DNA of 11,778 nt from Endozoicomonadaceae bacterium (GTDB lineage: Bacteria; Pseudomonadota; Gammaproteobacteria; Pseudomonadales; Endozoicomonadaceae): positions 1 to 11,778 of the forward strand of contig JAAOIJ010000112.1 in NCBI GenBank assembly GCA_015163815.1, given 5' to 3'. The first letter of the stretch is position 1. The number at the start of each line of letters is the position of its first letter. A program made the position numbers and the translations under genes. This document shows, piece after piece, positions 1-7,200 of this stretch. The notes under the pieces were generated by a model that had not been told where the DNA came from, made no database searches, and was given only the letters and a program-made list of their open reading frames with translations.

Positions 1-105
1 CAAAAAGCACTCAATAATAGACCTAGAAAAGTGTTAAATTATCGAACACCTAACGAGGTTATGCGAGGAATAGAAAAACCTTTAGGTGTTGTACTTCATG
101 GTTGA
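1..105 (+). pseudogene. IS30-family transposase, C-terminal end (partial at window start)
   Basis: Frame 1 is open from the window edge to the TGA at 103-105 and encodes 34 residues. It contains LNNRPRKVLNYRTPNEV, the typical C-terminal signature of IS30-family transposases (LNNRPRK.L.YRTP.EV), and ends in GVVLHG, close to the family's usual GVALQ ending. The catalytic DDE core lies outside the window, so I cannot tell whether the full gene is intact. The last codons overlap the element's terminal repeat, as is common in this family. The element sits immediately upstream of skp, where bamA would normally be found. Confidence 0.85.
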
Positions 106-113
106 ATGGGCCA
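87..113 (+). repeat. IS30-family right terminal repeat
   Basis: This stretch overlaps the transposase stop codon. It matches the segment at 3286-3312, which lies just outside the start of a second IS30-family fragment, in about 18 of the first 25 positions. Both share TGTTG, ACTTCA and TTGA blocks at the same spacing, and both point outward to the right. The match between two ends of the same family supports calling both terminal repeats. The exact outer boundary is uncertain. Confidence 0.6.
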
Positions 114-173
114 TTTGATGATAATAAAAATAATGTTTTTTTAGGCGGATTTTCATTTAATATGATAGAATAG
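105..173 (+). other. Possible 3' tail of a gene truncated by IS30
   Basis: Directly after the IS30 end, one frame is open to the TAG at 171-173 and reads roughly PFDDNKNNVFLGGFSFN followed by MIE. The alternating aromatic and glycine-rich ending resembles a terminal outer-membrane beta-strand, and bamA is the usual gene in front of skp. The stretch is too short to identify and could be chance. Confidence 0.2.
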
Positions 174-245
174 TATTTACATTTTTAATGTATATAGAAC
201 AGATCATTAAAACGATAATCTGTTTGACTGTTATACTCATAATTT

Positions 246-249
246 GGAG
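246..249 (+). promoter_or_regulatory. Ribosome binding site of skp
   Basis: GGAG lies 7 bases before the ATG at 257. This supports that start over the upstream in-frame ATG at 188, which has no comparable site and would add 23 residues in front of the signal peptide. Confidence 0.6.
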
Positions 250-256
250 CAACCGC

Positions 257-859
257 ATGCTTAGATTTAAAAAGAAATTGCTAGCTATTTCTTTTCTTTT
301 TTTAGCTTCTCTATTTATACTACCATTAATCAATGGAAGACAAACTGTAGAAATAGGGTCTATCCAAACTGAAAAAAAAGATTTCACTGCAAACACAAGA
401 TTTGCTTTTGTTGATATGCAAAAAGCACTATTAGAATCAGAAGCCGCAAAGCAATACGAACAGGCTTCTCAAAAAACATTTCAACCTAAAATCGAAAAAT
501 TAACCAAAGAAAAACAGCATATTACATTAGAAGAATCAAATCTTAAAAAAGATGCTGACGTATTAAGTGCTAATAAATACCAGAAAAAACTAGACAAATT
601 AGAAGCAGACAAAACTAAATTTTTACAAGAATATAAAGATTTTTATGAAGAAAAAGAATTAGCCGATAAACAAGAAATAGAAAAGATAGAGCCTTTATTA
701 TATAGCGCAGTTGACTCAATTGCCAAAAACCATAATTTAGATTGCATTTTTGAAAAAACAGCCGCAATATTCGTAAAACCCAATCTTGATTTAACGCAAG
801 AAGCAACAAAAGAGTTAAACCGTATCACTCAAAAAAATAAAAACATGGAAAATAAATAA
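257..859 (+). CDS. skp: Skp/OmpH-family periplasmic chaperone
   Basis: This encodes a 200-residue protein of the OmpH/Skp family, periplasmic chaperones that hold unfolded outer-membrane proteins on their way to the BAM complex. The chosen ATG gives a classic signal peptide: basic MLRFKKK followed by a hydrophobic stretch to about residue 26. The OmpH domain begins near residue 48 with FAFVDMQKALLESEAAK, followed by a long charged, Lys/Glu-rich helical region (about 68-145) matching the tentacle coiled coil. It closes with the small strand-forming segment around YSAVDSIAKNHNLDCIFEK and a short tail. Family members are usually about 160-170 residues. The extra length lies mainly between the signal peptide and the core (about residues 28-47) and at the C-terminus. 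In related genomes skp is followed by lpxD and fabZ; here lpxD is missing. Family assignment is firm, though the divergence means its substrates are inferred. Confidence 0.85.
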   Translation: MLRFKKKLLAISFLFLASLFILPLINGRQTVEIGSIQTEKKDFTANTRFAFVDMQKALLESEAAKQYEQASQKTFQPKIEKLTKEKQHITLEESNLKKDADVLSANKYQKKLDKLEADKTKFLQEYKDFYEEKELADKQEIEKIEPLLYSAVDSIAKNHNLDCIFEKTAAIFVKPNLDLTQEATKELNRITQKNKNMENK

Positions 860-1321
860 TACTGCATATTTTTTATTTGAAAAGTAAAGATTGGGACAAT
901 TTTCTTAATATTCTCTCAATATATTACCTTGTTATCTTATGTACAAAAAACATGAAAGGGTAAAATGACTTATTGTTAAGTCATTTGACATTAAAATATT
1001 ATATGAAAACATATCAACAGTTTCATGAAAAACAGTCCCCCTTTACTTTTATATTATCGAAAAAATTACGCAATTCAATTTTTTTAAAGCAATCCCCTGT
1101 TAAAAAAAAATACTTTTTTTACATAAAAATCATGTTAAATTGCCTCTAATGCAAATATTATATATTCTTAATCCTAATCAGCACACTATACAAAATACTC
1201 AACCTGATATACTATTTAAAGATAAGCAAACAAGGATATGTATTAAACAGTTTAATATATTATATGATAGCTTATTTGATATACTTACCTCATCTCTCAC
1301 TGTTGTATGGAACCAAAGAAA
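860..1321. other. Gene-free stretch between skp and fabZ (expected lpxD slot)
   Basis: This stretch of about 460 bases is very AT-rich and contains no convincing gene. Short open frames at 1003-1149 and 1140-1340 lack ribosome binding sites, family signatures and composition like the neighbours. In many Gammaproteobacteria lpxD (about 1 kb) lies here; I see no hexapeptide-repeat coding or other lpxD trace in any frame. Apart from one short hairpin at 963-986, I see nothing to name. It probably carries the fabZ promoter, but no single -35/-10 pair stands out. Confidence 0.6.
963..986 (+). terminator. Hairpin downstream of skp, possible terminator
   Basis: AAATGACTTA and TAAGTCATTT form a perfect 10-bp stem around a TTGT loop, about 100 bases after the skp stop. 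The stem is AT-rich and is followed by only a short T run, so it would be a weak intrinsic terminator. It could equally be a protein-binding palindrome. Confidence 0.35.
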
Positions 1322-1774
1322 ATGTACATTGAGGAAATAAAAAAAGCACTCCCGCAGCGATATCCATTTTTATTTATTGATCGCATTACCAAAATAAATT
1401 TGAAAGATAAAGTCATTTATTGCTATAAAAATGTTTCAATGAATGAAAGTTTTTTCAACGGACATTTTCCAAAAGGCCCTATTATGCCCGGTGTATTAAT
1501 TTTAGAAGCCATGGCTCAAGCTGCTGGAATATTAGGATACGCAATAGAAAATGATGCTAATACTTATCGCCAAAATGAGCTATATTTATTTGCAGGTGTC
1601 GATAAAGTACGCTTTAAACATTCCGTTATTCCAGGTGACCGATTAGATCTAGAGGCAACCTTAGATAAGAAAAAATCCTATTTTGCTCAATTTTATTGTG
1701 AAGCAAAAGTAGACGATACTTTAGCTTGTTCTGCAAATATTTTATGTGCTAAAAAAACATTGTCATCTATTTAA
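1322..1774 (+). CDS. fabZ: 3-hydroxyacyl-ACP dehydratase FabZ
   Basis: FabZ removes water from (3R)-hydroxyacyl-ACP in each cycle of type II fatty acid elongation in the cytoplasm. The protein has the family's opening IEEIKKALPQRYPFLFIDRI. The hot-dog active-site block FNGHFPKGPIMPGVLILEAM holds the catalytic His (residue 48) and, seven residues after MPGV begins, the catalytic Glu (residue 62). It continues with AQAAG and the downstream DKVRFKHSVIPGDRL block. At 150 residues it matches the usual length of about 150. I chose ATG 1322 because the family alignment begins there and weak purine-rich sequence (GGA, AAAGAAA) precedes it. ATG 1307, five codons upstream, has no ribosome binding site but cannot be excluded. 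fabZ normally lies between lpxD and lpxA; neither is present here. All key residues are intact, so it should be active. Confidence 0.95.
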   Translation: MYIEEIKKALPQRYPFLFIDRITKINLKDKVIYCYKNVSMNESFFNGHFPKGPIMPGVLILEAMAQAAGILGYAIENDANTYRQNELYLFAGVDKVRFKHSVIPGDRLDLEATLDKKKSYFAQFYCEAKVDDTLACSANILCAKKTLSSI

Positions 1775-1855
1775 ACAATAATGAAAAAGCAATAAATATT
1801 ATAAGAATAAATCATATAAATGCAATTTTATGACATCATATTTCCCAGTTATTAG

Positions 1856-1880
1856 AGCGTGTCCTCAATCTGAAAATCAT
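1856..1880 (+). repeat. IS5-family terminal repeat (left end)
   Basis: GCGTGTCCTCAATCTGAA closely resembles GCGTATCCTCATTCTGAA at the boundary of the second IS5-family copy near 11524, with only two differences in this core. It lies just upstream of decayed IS5-type transposase coding, so it fits the left end. The bases before it (TTAG) resemble the CTAG preceding the other copy, compatible with a YTAR-type target. Confidence 0.6.
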
Positions 1881-2211
1881 GTATAGATTGCTTTTTATTT
1901 TAAAATAAACGACACTCTTTTTTTGTAAAAAAGAATAATGACTGATGATTAGAGATTTTTTAACTGATATGCTTTGGAAAAAAATCAATGTCATCAATGG
2001 GAAAATGATCGACATGTCATAGCGGCTATATTATGGAAATGACATACAGGCTCTCCTTGAAGACATGGACATATAACAACATATGGCATCATTTTTTTAA
2101 CTCTCAAGAATAAACAAATCAAAATTGTATTTTTATAGATAGCACTTATATTCGAACTCATCAGCATGCAAGTGGTTATAAAAAAGAAGAAAAAAGGGCA
2201 ATAAGCAGCTC
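1857..2211 (+). pseudogene. IS5-family transposase 5' fragment, decayed
   Basis: Pieces of an IS5-family (IS427-like) transposase can be read across several frames. LTDMLWKKI comes near 1960. RHVIAAILWK, an in-frame stop, then HTGSP and another stop before RH, follows near 2010-2070 (compare the family's AVLW..RTGAPWRDLP). FIDSTYIRTHQHASGYKK, near 2135-2190, matches the family's DST.VRAHQHA.GAKK and carries the first catalytic Asp. Frameshifts and stops make it nonfunctional. The coding trace ends where the strong inverted repeat begins; the second Asp and the Glu regions are absent. Confidence 0.75.
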
Positions 2212-2264
2212 AATGAAGTAATTTATGTGTTTTTTTATTCAAACAATACATAAATTACTTCATT
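2212..2264 (+). repeat. 17-bp perfect inverted repeat, terminator-like
   Basis: AATGAAGTAATTTATGT (2212-2228) is followed 19 bases later by its exact reverse complement (2248-2264), and the right arm leads into a run of six Ts (2263-2268). The stem is unusually long and perfect among badly decayed sequence. It could act as an intrinsic terminator on the plus strand, though it is AT-rich. It may instead be a small palindromic repeat element or the trace of a deletion event. It lies exactly at the point where the IS5-like coding trace stops. Confidence 0.55.
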
Positions 2265-2268
2265 TTTT

Positions 2269-2527
2269 AAACTATTTTAATAAAAAAGATCATATCAGGC
2301 GTCTTTGTTATCTTATTGCAAAGATCTCAAGTTGTTGATAATTATTAGTTTTAGAAAAACCTAAGGGGTAACGATAATCCACGCCAAAAATATGGACAAG
2401 CCCTAGCAACAGGACGCATGTTACGTAATTTCTGCAGGCAATCTTTGGTGTCTTGTTTTACGTATCATGCTATAATTAACGACACCTTTCAAGTACTTTA
2501 GGCTCAAACAGGCCGTAAAATAGCTCA
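2269..2527. other. Unidentified stretch between IS5 and IS256 remnants
   Basis: No intact gene is present. The longest clean plus-strand reading, about 2375-2480, runs through NPRQKYGQALATGRMLRNF and continues to a stop near 2500. I do not recognise it. Its position between two transposon fragments suggests decayed mobile DNA, but no family can be named. Confidence 0.4.
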
Positions 2528-2782
2528 TTGAATGATATAATATTGATTAATTTTTCAGGGTCGACTATTTATACAACCAATACGATTGAGTCGTTTTATG
2601 CTCAATTAAGAAAGGTCACTAAGAATAAACGCGTATTTCCAAGTGATGAATCGGTGCTCAAAACGTTATACTTGACAATTAATTATATCACTGCAAAATG
2701 GACTACACCTATACGAAACTAGCATGAAGCTATGGCATATTTTTTGATCAAATTTGATGATCGAATTCAAGGTCATATTTAA
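2528..2782 (+). pseudogene. IS256-family transposase C-terminal fragment, decayed
   Basis: From about 2567 the frame reads IYTTNTIESFYAQLRK, then VFPSDESVLKTLYL and KWTTPIRN. This is the conserved C-terminus of IS256-type (Mutator-like) transposases (IYTTNAIES...RK...FP.D.S..K..YL......KWT.PIRNW), including the catalytic Glu in TIES. The Trp after PIRN has become a TAG stop at 2720-2722, after which the same frame continues as HEAMAYFLIKFDDRI to the natural stop at 2780-2782. The N-terminal two-thirds, with both catalytic Asp residues, are missing, so it is a dead remnant. Confidence 0.8.
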
Positions 2783-2794
2783 GGGCTGAAATAT

Positions 2795-2822
2795 GAATTT
2801 ACACACTTACGTGGACAGACCC
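2795..2822 (+). repeat. IS256-family right terminal repeat (probable)
   Basis: Twelve bases after the IS256-like stop codon lies TTTACACACTTACGTGGACA followed by GACC. IS256-family right ends typically carry TTTACACA followed by a variable part and a GACA-containing outer edge. I found no matching left end upstream, in line with a 5' deletion. The next remnant, IS30-like, begins right beyond it. Confidence 0.45.
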
Positions 2823-2865
2823 TTAATACCTTATTTTGTCTCAATCAGATCCTAGTACTCTCTTT

Positions 2866-3213
2866 TTCTTAATATATTGATCAATCATTTCATGGTTAAT
2901 CTGTATCTTTGCTAATCCACATCGCCCTGAAATTTGATCAGAATTGCATTCTTTTGATAAAAAGATCAATATATTTCATCATATTAGGAATAAGTTTATC
3001 AGGTTTTTTAATTGCTTTTAATCGCTTTTCTTTTACTAATTGATGAGTTTTTTTCTAAAAATATCGTCTCTCGTGAGCATGACAAAGAATCTCTCTTGAA
3101 ATCGTTGCCAGATTTCTTTTCAATGCTTATCCTATTGCATTCATAGCATCATATTTTAACAGTCAGATATCAATTTGAGATTTTTCTTTTGCAATCAAGT
3201 GTTGGTCAGTCAT
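2866..3213 (-). pseudogene. IS30-family transposase 5' fragment, decayed
   Basis: On the minus strand an ATG at 3213, preceded by the good ribosome binding site AAGGAG, starts MTDQHLIAKEKSQIDI. It then hits a stop but continues through LLKYDAMNAIG, LKRNLATISREI and KKPDKLIPNMMKYID. After a frame change it reads QISGRCGLAKIQINHE and ends near IDQYIKKK. This is the N-terminus of IS30-type transposases: the helix-turn-helix with TISRE, then SPEQISGRL and ISHE.IYQYI. At least three stops and a frameshift inactivate it, and the catalytic domain is absent. Confidence 0.8.
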
Positions 3214-3285
3214 ACCATTCTCCTTACTGTTGTTGATAAAAAAAGTGATTTGGCTGCTTTTTTTTGGCTATAGAAAATGCCTTAC

Positions 3286-3312
3286 TGTTGCACTTCACAC
3301 TTGAGAAGGCAC
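3286..3312 (-). repeat. IS30-family left terminal repeat
   Basis: This end lies about 75 bases upstream of the decayed IS30 start codon. It shares the TGTTG-ACTTCA-TTGA block pattern with the IS30 end at 87-113, and the outer edge points toward rnhB. It marks the right border of the transposon graveyard. Confidence 0.6.
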
Positions 3313-3553
3313 TTTGATAACGAATCAAGAAAAAATATTGAATTTATCTTCATTTAATGCTTCTAAAGAAAAAATATCATATACTAGCAAAAAATATAGA
3401 TTCTCTTTGATGTGAGTATGAAAAATGATGTTTTAGCTTAAAAACTCCATATATTACTCAAAAATGTTTCACAAAAATAAGACGAGTCATCGTGTGCCAC
3501 TCTTGAGTCACAGTGATATCATTTATTTTGATAAAATTGATTACTTTTTTAGC

Positions 3554-3584
3554 GTTGACGATGTCAACACAATTGATTCATAAC
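3554..3584 (+). promoter_or_regulatory. Possible promoter with overlapping palindrome for rnhB-recB-recD
   Basis: TTGACG (3555-3560) could be a -35 box, with CATAAC (3579-3584) as a weak -10 after 18 bases. GTTGAC-GAT-GTCAAC (3554-3568) is a 6+6 palindrome that covers the -35 box and could be an operator. Both are predictions; in AT-rich DNA such matches arise easily. Confidence 0.3.
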
Positions 3585-3632
3585 CTCTTTTACTATCTAT
3601 GAATATTAATATCTATTGATGACAAAATAAAC

Positions 3633-3637
3633 AGGAG
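3633..3637 (+). promoter_or_regulatory. Ribosome binding site of rnhB
   Basis: AGGAG lies 6 bases before the ATG at 3644, a strong Shine-Dalgarno site that fixes the rnhB start. Confidence 0.75.
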
Positions 3638-3643
3638 CGAATC

Positions 3644-4261
3644 ATGTCAAACTATCCACCTTTAACAGCCGGAGTAGATGAGGCCGGGCGTGGTGCTTTA
3701 TGTGGACCTGTTATGGCTGCGGCTGTGATATTAAACCCTCTTCAACCAGTCTATGGCTTAAAAGATTCTAAAAAATTATCAGCTAAAAAAAGAGAATTGC
3801 TTTATCAAGACATCATCAAGAAAGCCACGGCTTTTTATATCGCAGAAGCGACCACATTAGAAATTGATCAACTCAATATTTTGCAAGCCAGCTTGCTAGC
3901 CATGAAGCGTGCAATACAAGGTTTATCTATCACGCCAACACTCATTTTAGTTGACGGCAATCAATCTCCCTTGATCAATATCCCAACAAAAACGATAATA
4001 CAAGGTGATACTTTCATTGATGCTATCTCTGCAGCCTCTATTTTAGCTAAAGTTTATCGTGACCACATCATGACGGCATTACACACCACCTTGCCACAAT
4101 ATCACATTGACAAACATAAAGGATATCCAACACGCCTGCATTGTCTTGCCATCAAACAATATGGTCCAAGCACAATACATCGGCGCACTTTTAAGCCTGT
4201 TTCAGATTACTTGAATACACCTGCATATGAGACACTATCTGAAGAAAAATCGGACATTTGA
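3644..4261 (+). CDS. rnhB: Ribonuclease HII
   Basis: RNase HII cuts the RNA strand of RNA-DNA hybrids and starts removal of single ribonucleotides misincorporated in DNA. The 205-residue protein is of normal length. It shows GVDEAGRG (residues 10-17, catalytic D12 and E13), LKDSKKLS (39-46), LVDGN (D104) and QGD (D122) before AISAASILAKVYRD, then HKGYPTRLH and the C-terminal IHRRTFKPV. The four acidic metal ligands are all present with the family's 18-residue spacing between the last two. It has its own strong ribosome binding site and is the first gene of an apparent rnhB-recB-recD operon. In related genomes rnhB follows lpxB; here a region of dead insertion sequences precedes it. Confidence 0.97.
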   Translation: MSNYPPLTAGVDEAGRGALCGPVMAAAVILNPLQPVYGLKDSKKLSAKKRELLYQDIIKKATAFYIAEATTLEIDQLNILQASLLAMKRAIQGLSITPTLILVDGNQSPLINIPTKTIIQGDTFIDAISAASILAKVYRDHIMTALHTTLPQYHIDKHKGYPTRLHCLAIKQYGPSTIHRRTFKPVSDYLNTPAYETLSEEKSDI

Positions 4262-7200
4262 ATCATACTTCAAAACAAAGAGATGGTATCAACTTGAATT
4301 CAATTTCAATTTCAAATTTAACTCCATTAGACGCTGCTTGCTTTCCTCTATTTGATCATCAACTCATCGAAGCTAGTGCCGGCACTGGTAAAACATATAC
4401 TATTGCAAATTTATACTTAAGGCTATTGATTGGTCATGGGCAAGATACAAATGCTCCTGAGAGAGCCTATACGCCACGTGAAATATTAGTCGTTACGTTT
4501 ACTGAAGCCGCAACACAAGAATTAAAACAACGTATTCGTCAACGCATTCATGTTGCACAACACGTATTTTCAACCCAAAAAACATGCCCAGAAGATGAAT
4601 TTTTACAACAACTATTACGTGAAACACATCATCCACATTATGCAGCACAATTATTAAAGCAAGCTGAAAGAGATTTAGATGAAGCGGCCATTTTAACTAT
4701 TCATGGCTTTTGTTATCGTATTTTAAGCCAGCATGCTTTTGAAAGTGGCACATCTTTCAATTTATCTTTATTAACTGAATCTGATCATCTATGGCTACAA
4801 GCTGCTACTGATTTTTGGCGAAAATCATTTTATCCATTACCCCGTGTTTTTGCAAAACAAGTGCATGGACTTTGGAAAACACCAATCAAATTAATAAAAA
4901 CTTTAAAACCATGGTTAAATTATCCATTACTAAAATTAATAACTTATCCAAATGACACACTAGAAAAAAGATATCTAGCCTATGAAAAAATGATATTGAT
5001 GTTTAAACAATATTGGCTTCAACACTACACACAAGGCTTATCTTTATTAAAACAAGCGGATATTAAAGCAAACGATTACCGTTATCTTGAAAAATGGTGG
5101 AGCCTCATTCAGCAGTGGGCATTCAGCAAAAATTGGAAAATACCGAGTTGTTTTTTAAAATGCTTAAATAAAATGCATCCTTATTATCATACTTTTTCTC
5201 ATGAATTACAGCAATTATTTGATCATATGCATCATTTTTATCATACTCCTATCACATTTCATGACTTATTTATTCAACAAGCTTTAATTGGTATTCAAGC
5301 TGAAATGACGCATTTAAAAAAAACATCGAATCAATTTGTTTTTGATGATTTATTAATCTATCTGCATACTGCCTTGCAAAAAATCGATCAAAATAATTTA
5401 TCAACTCAAATTCGACAGACTTTTCCGATTGCAATTATTGATGAATTTCAAGATACAGATACCATTCAATATCAAATTTTTCAATCTATTTACCCAAAAA
5501 ATACCAGGTCCTATGGTTTATTCATGATTGGTGACCCTAAACAAGCTATTTATTCTTTTCGTGGTGCTAATTTATTTACTTATATTCAAGCTAAAAAGAA
5601 TACACCATCTCAATTCACGTTATCCATTAATTGGCGTGCTAGTTTTATGATGGTGCAAGCTTGTAATATCTTCTTTTCACAACATGCTTCAGCTTTTGTT
5701 TATGATCAAGATATTCCATTTATACCTATTCAGGCTGCACCGCATGCTAAAAAAAATGCTTTTTTATTACACCATAAACCTGCAGCTGCTATGGCATGGT
5801 TTACATTGCCTGATCAAGATGAAAAACCTATCAATAAAAAAACCTATCAACAAAAAATGGCACAGGCTACTGTCCAAGAAATTATGATGCTATTAAAATT
5901 AGGACAACAAGGGCTTTGCCAATTACAGCAACAAGCACATATTCAATCGATTCAAAGTCATGATATTGCTATTTTAGTCCGCACGAGTGCACAAGCTAAA
6001 ATGATGCAAGCTGCTTTATCAGAACATCATATTGCTTCAGTTTACTTAAGTGAACGCGAAAGCGTATTAAATACCCAAGAAGCTAAATCACTCTATAGAA
6101 TTTTAAAAGCATGCTGCTATATTAATAAAAATGAAGCATTATTAGAAGCATTAGCGACACCACTATTAGGCTATTCAACAAGTGAATTAGCTGATTTAGA
6201 ACATAATGAATCACAATGGGATCAATTAACAGAAGAATTTATGCAGTATGAAAAAAAATGGAATCAACAAGGTATTATTGCTTGCATTCGCTGTATTTTA
6301 TTTACCCGAAATATTCCACAAACATTATTATCTCAGCCATCAGGGGAAAGAAAGCTAACCGATTTATCTCATTTAAGTGAAATTTTAGCGCATGCTGCAG
6401 AAAAAGAATGTGATACGCCACTGAGTTTATTAAATTGGCTTTATGAAAAAATAGATAATCCAGAACAATCTACTGATTTTCAATTACATTTAGAAAGTGA
6501 TCAAGGATTAATTAAAATTATAACGTATCATAAATCAAAAGGACTGGAGTATCCTGTTGTTTTTATGCCATTTATTTGTGATACAACCACAATAGATCCT
6601 CCTTATGGTTATTTTTATCATGATCCACAACATTATCATCCTATTTTAGATTTAACGAAACAGTTTGAATCTAAAAACCATAGCCATACAGAGCAGCTTG
6701 CAGAAGAAGTTCGTTTAATTTATGTTGGTGTTACACGTGCTATTTATCGTTGTTATCTAGGTTTAGCGCCGATTATAGATGGTAGAAAAAAAACACAACT
6801 CACCATCGATTTACAGCAAACTGCAATCGGTAGGCTACTCAATATACAAACATCCATATTGGCATCAAACTGGGTCACTTGGCTTCAAACACACTGGGGA
6901 ATCTATCCAGGTTTAATTGATATTACAGTGATTGAAACACACAACACACAAATATTAATCCCCGATTCTCTAGAAACCTCTTCAATCAAACAAACCACTG
7001 TTTGCTCTTTTAAAGGTAATATTGAAAAAAATTGGCGTGTCACTAGTTATACTGCATTAACACGTCTTGATACTGAATATCAACCGACTGTTACGCTGAC
7101 ATCTCAACCACAAGATACGATGGCAGCAATAGAACCTTCTGTTTTTACTTTTCCAAAAGGCAGTCATGCTGGTATTTTTTTACATTATTTATTTGAAATA

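Larger units (their letters stand above)
3313..3643. other. Gene-free stretch upstream of rnhB
   Basis: No gene or recognisable gene remnant is visible in these 330 bases. I looked for the ends of lpxB, the usual neighbour of rnhB, and saw none. The last 90 bases hold a palindrome, a possible promoter and the rnhB ribosome binding site, listed separately. Confidence 0.5.

Noticed and set aside
188..256. Upstream extension of skp to ATG 188
   Set aside because: It would place 23 unrelated hydrophobic residues before a good signal peptide; the ATG at 257 has GGAG at proper spacing.
1003..1149. Small 48-residue open frame between skp and fabZ
   Set aside because: No ribosome binding site, no recognisable family, and composition that simply follows the AT-rich background.
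1140..1340. 66-residue open frame overlapping the fabZ start
   Set aside because: It overlaps fabZ in another frame, has no ribosome binding site and no family signature.
1775..3643. Decayed lpxA and lpxB
   Set aside because: The length is close to that of lpxA plus lpxB, but every segment I could identify is transposase; no hexapeptide repeats or LpxB motifs were seen in any frame.
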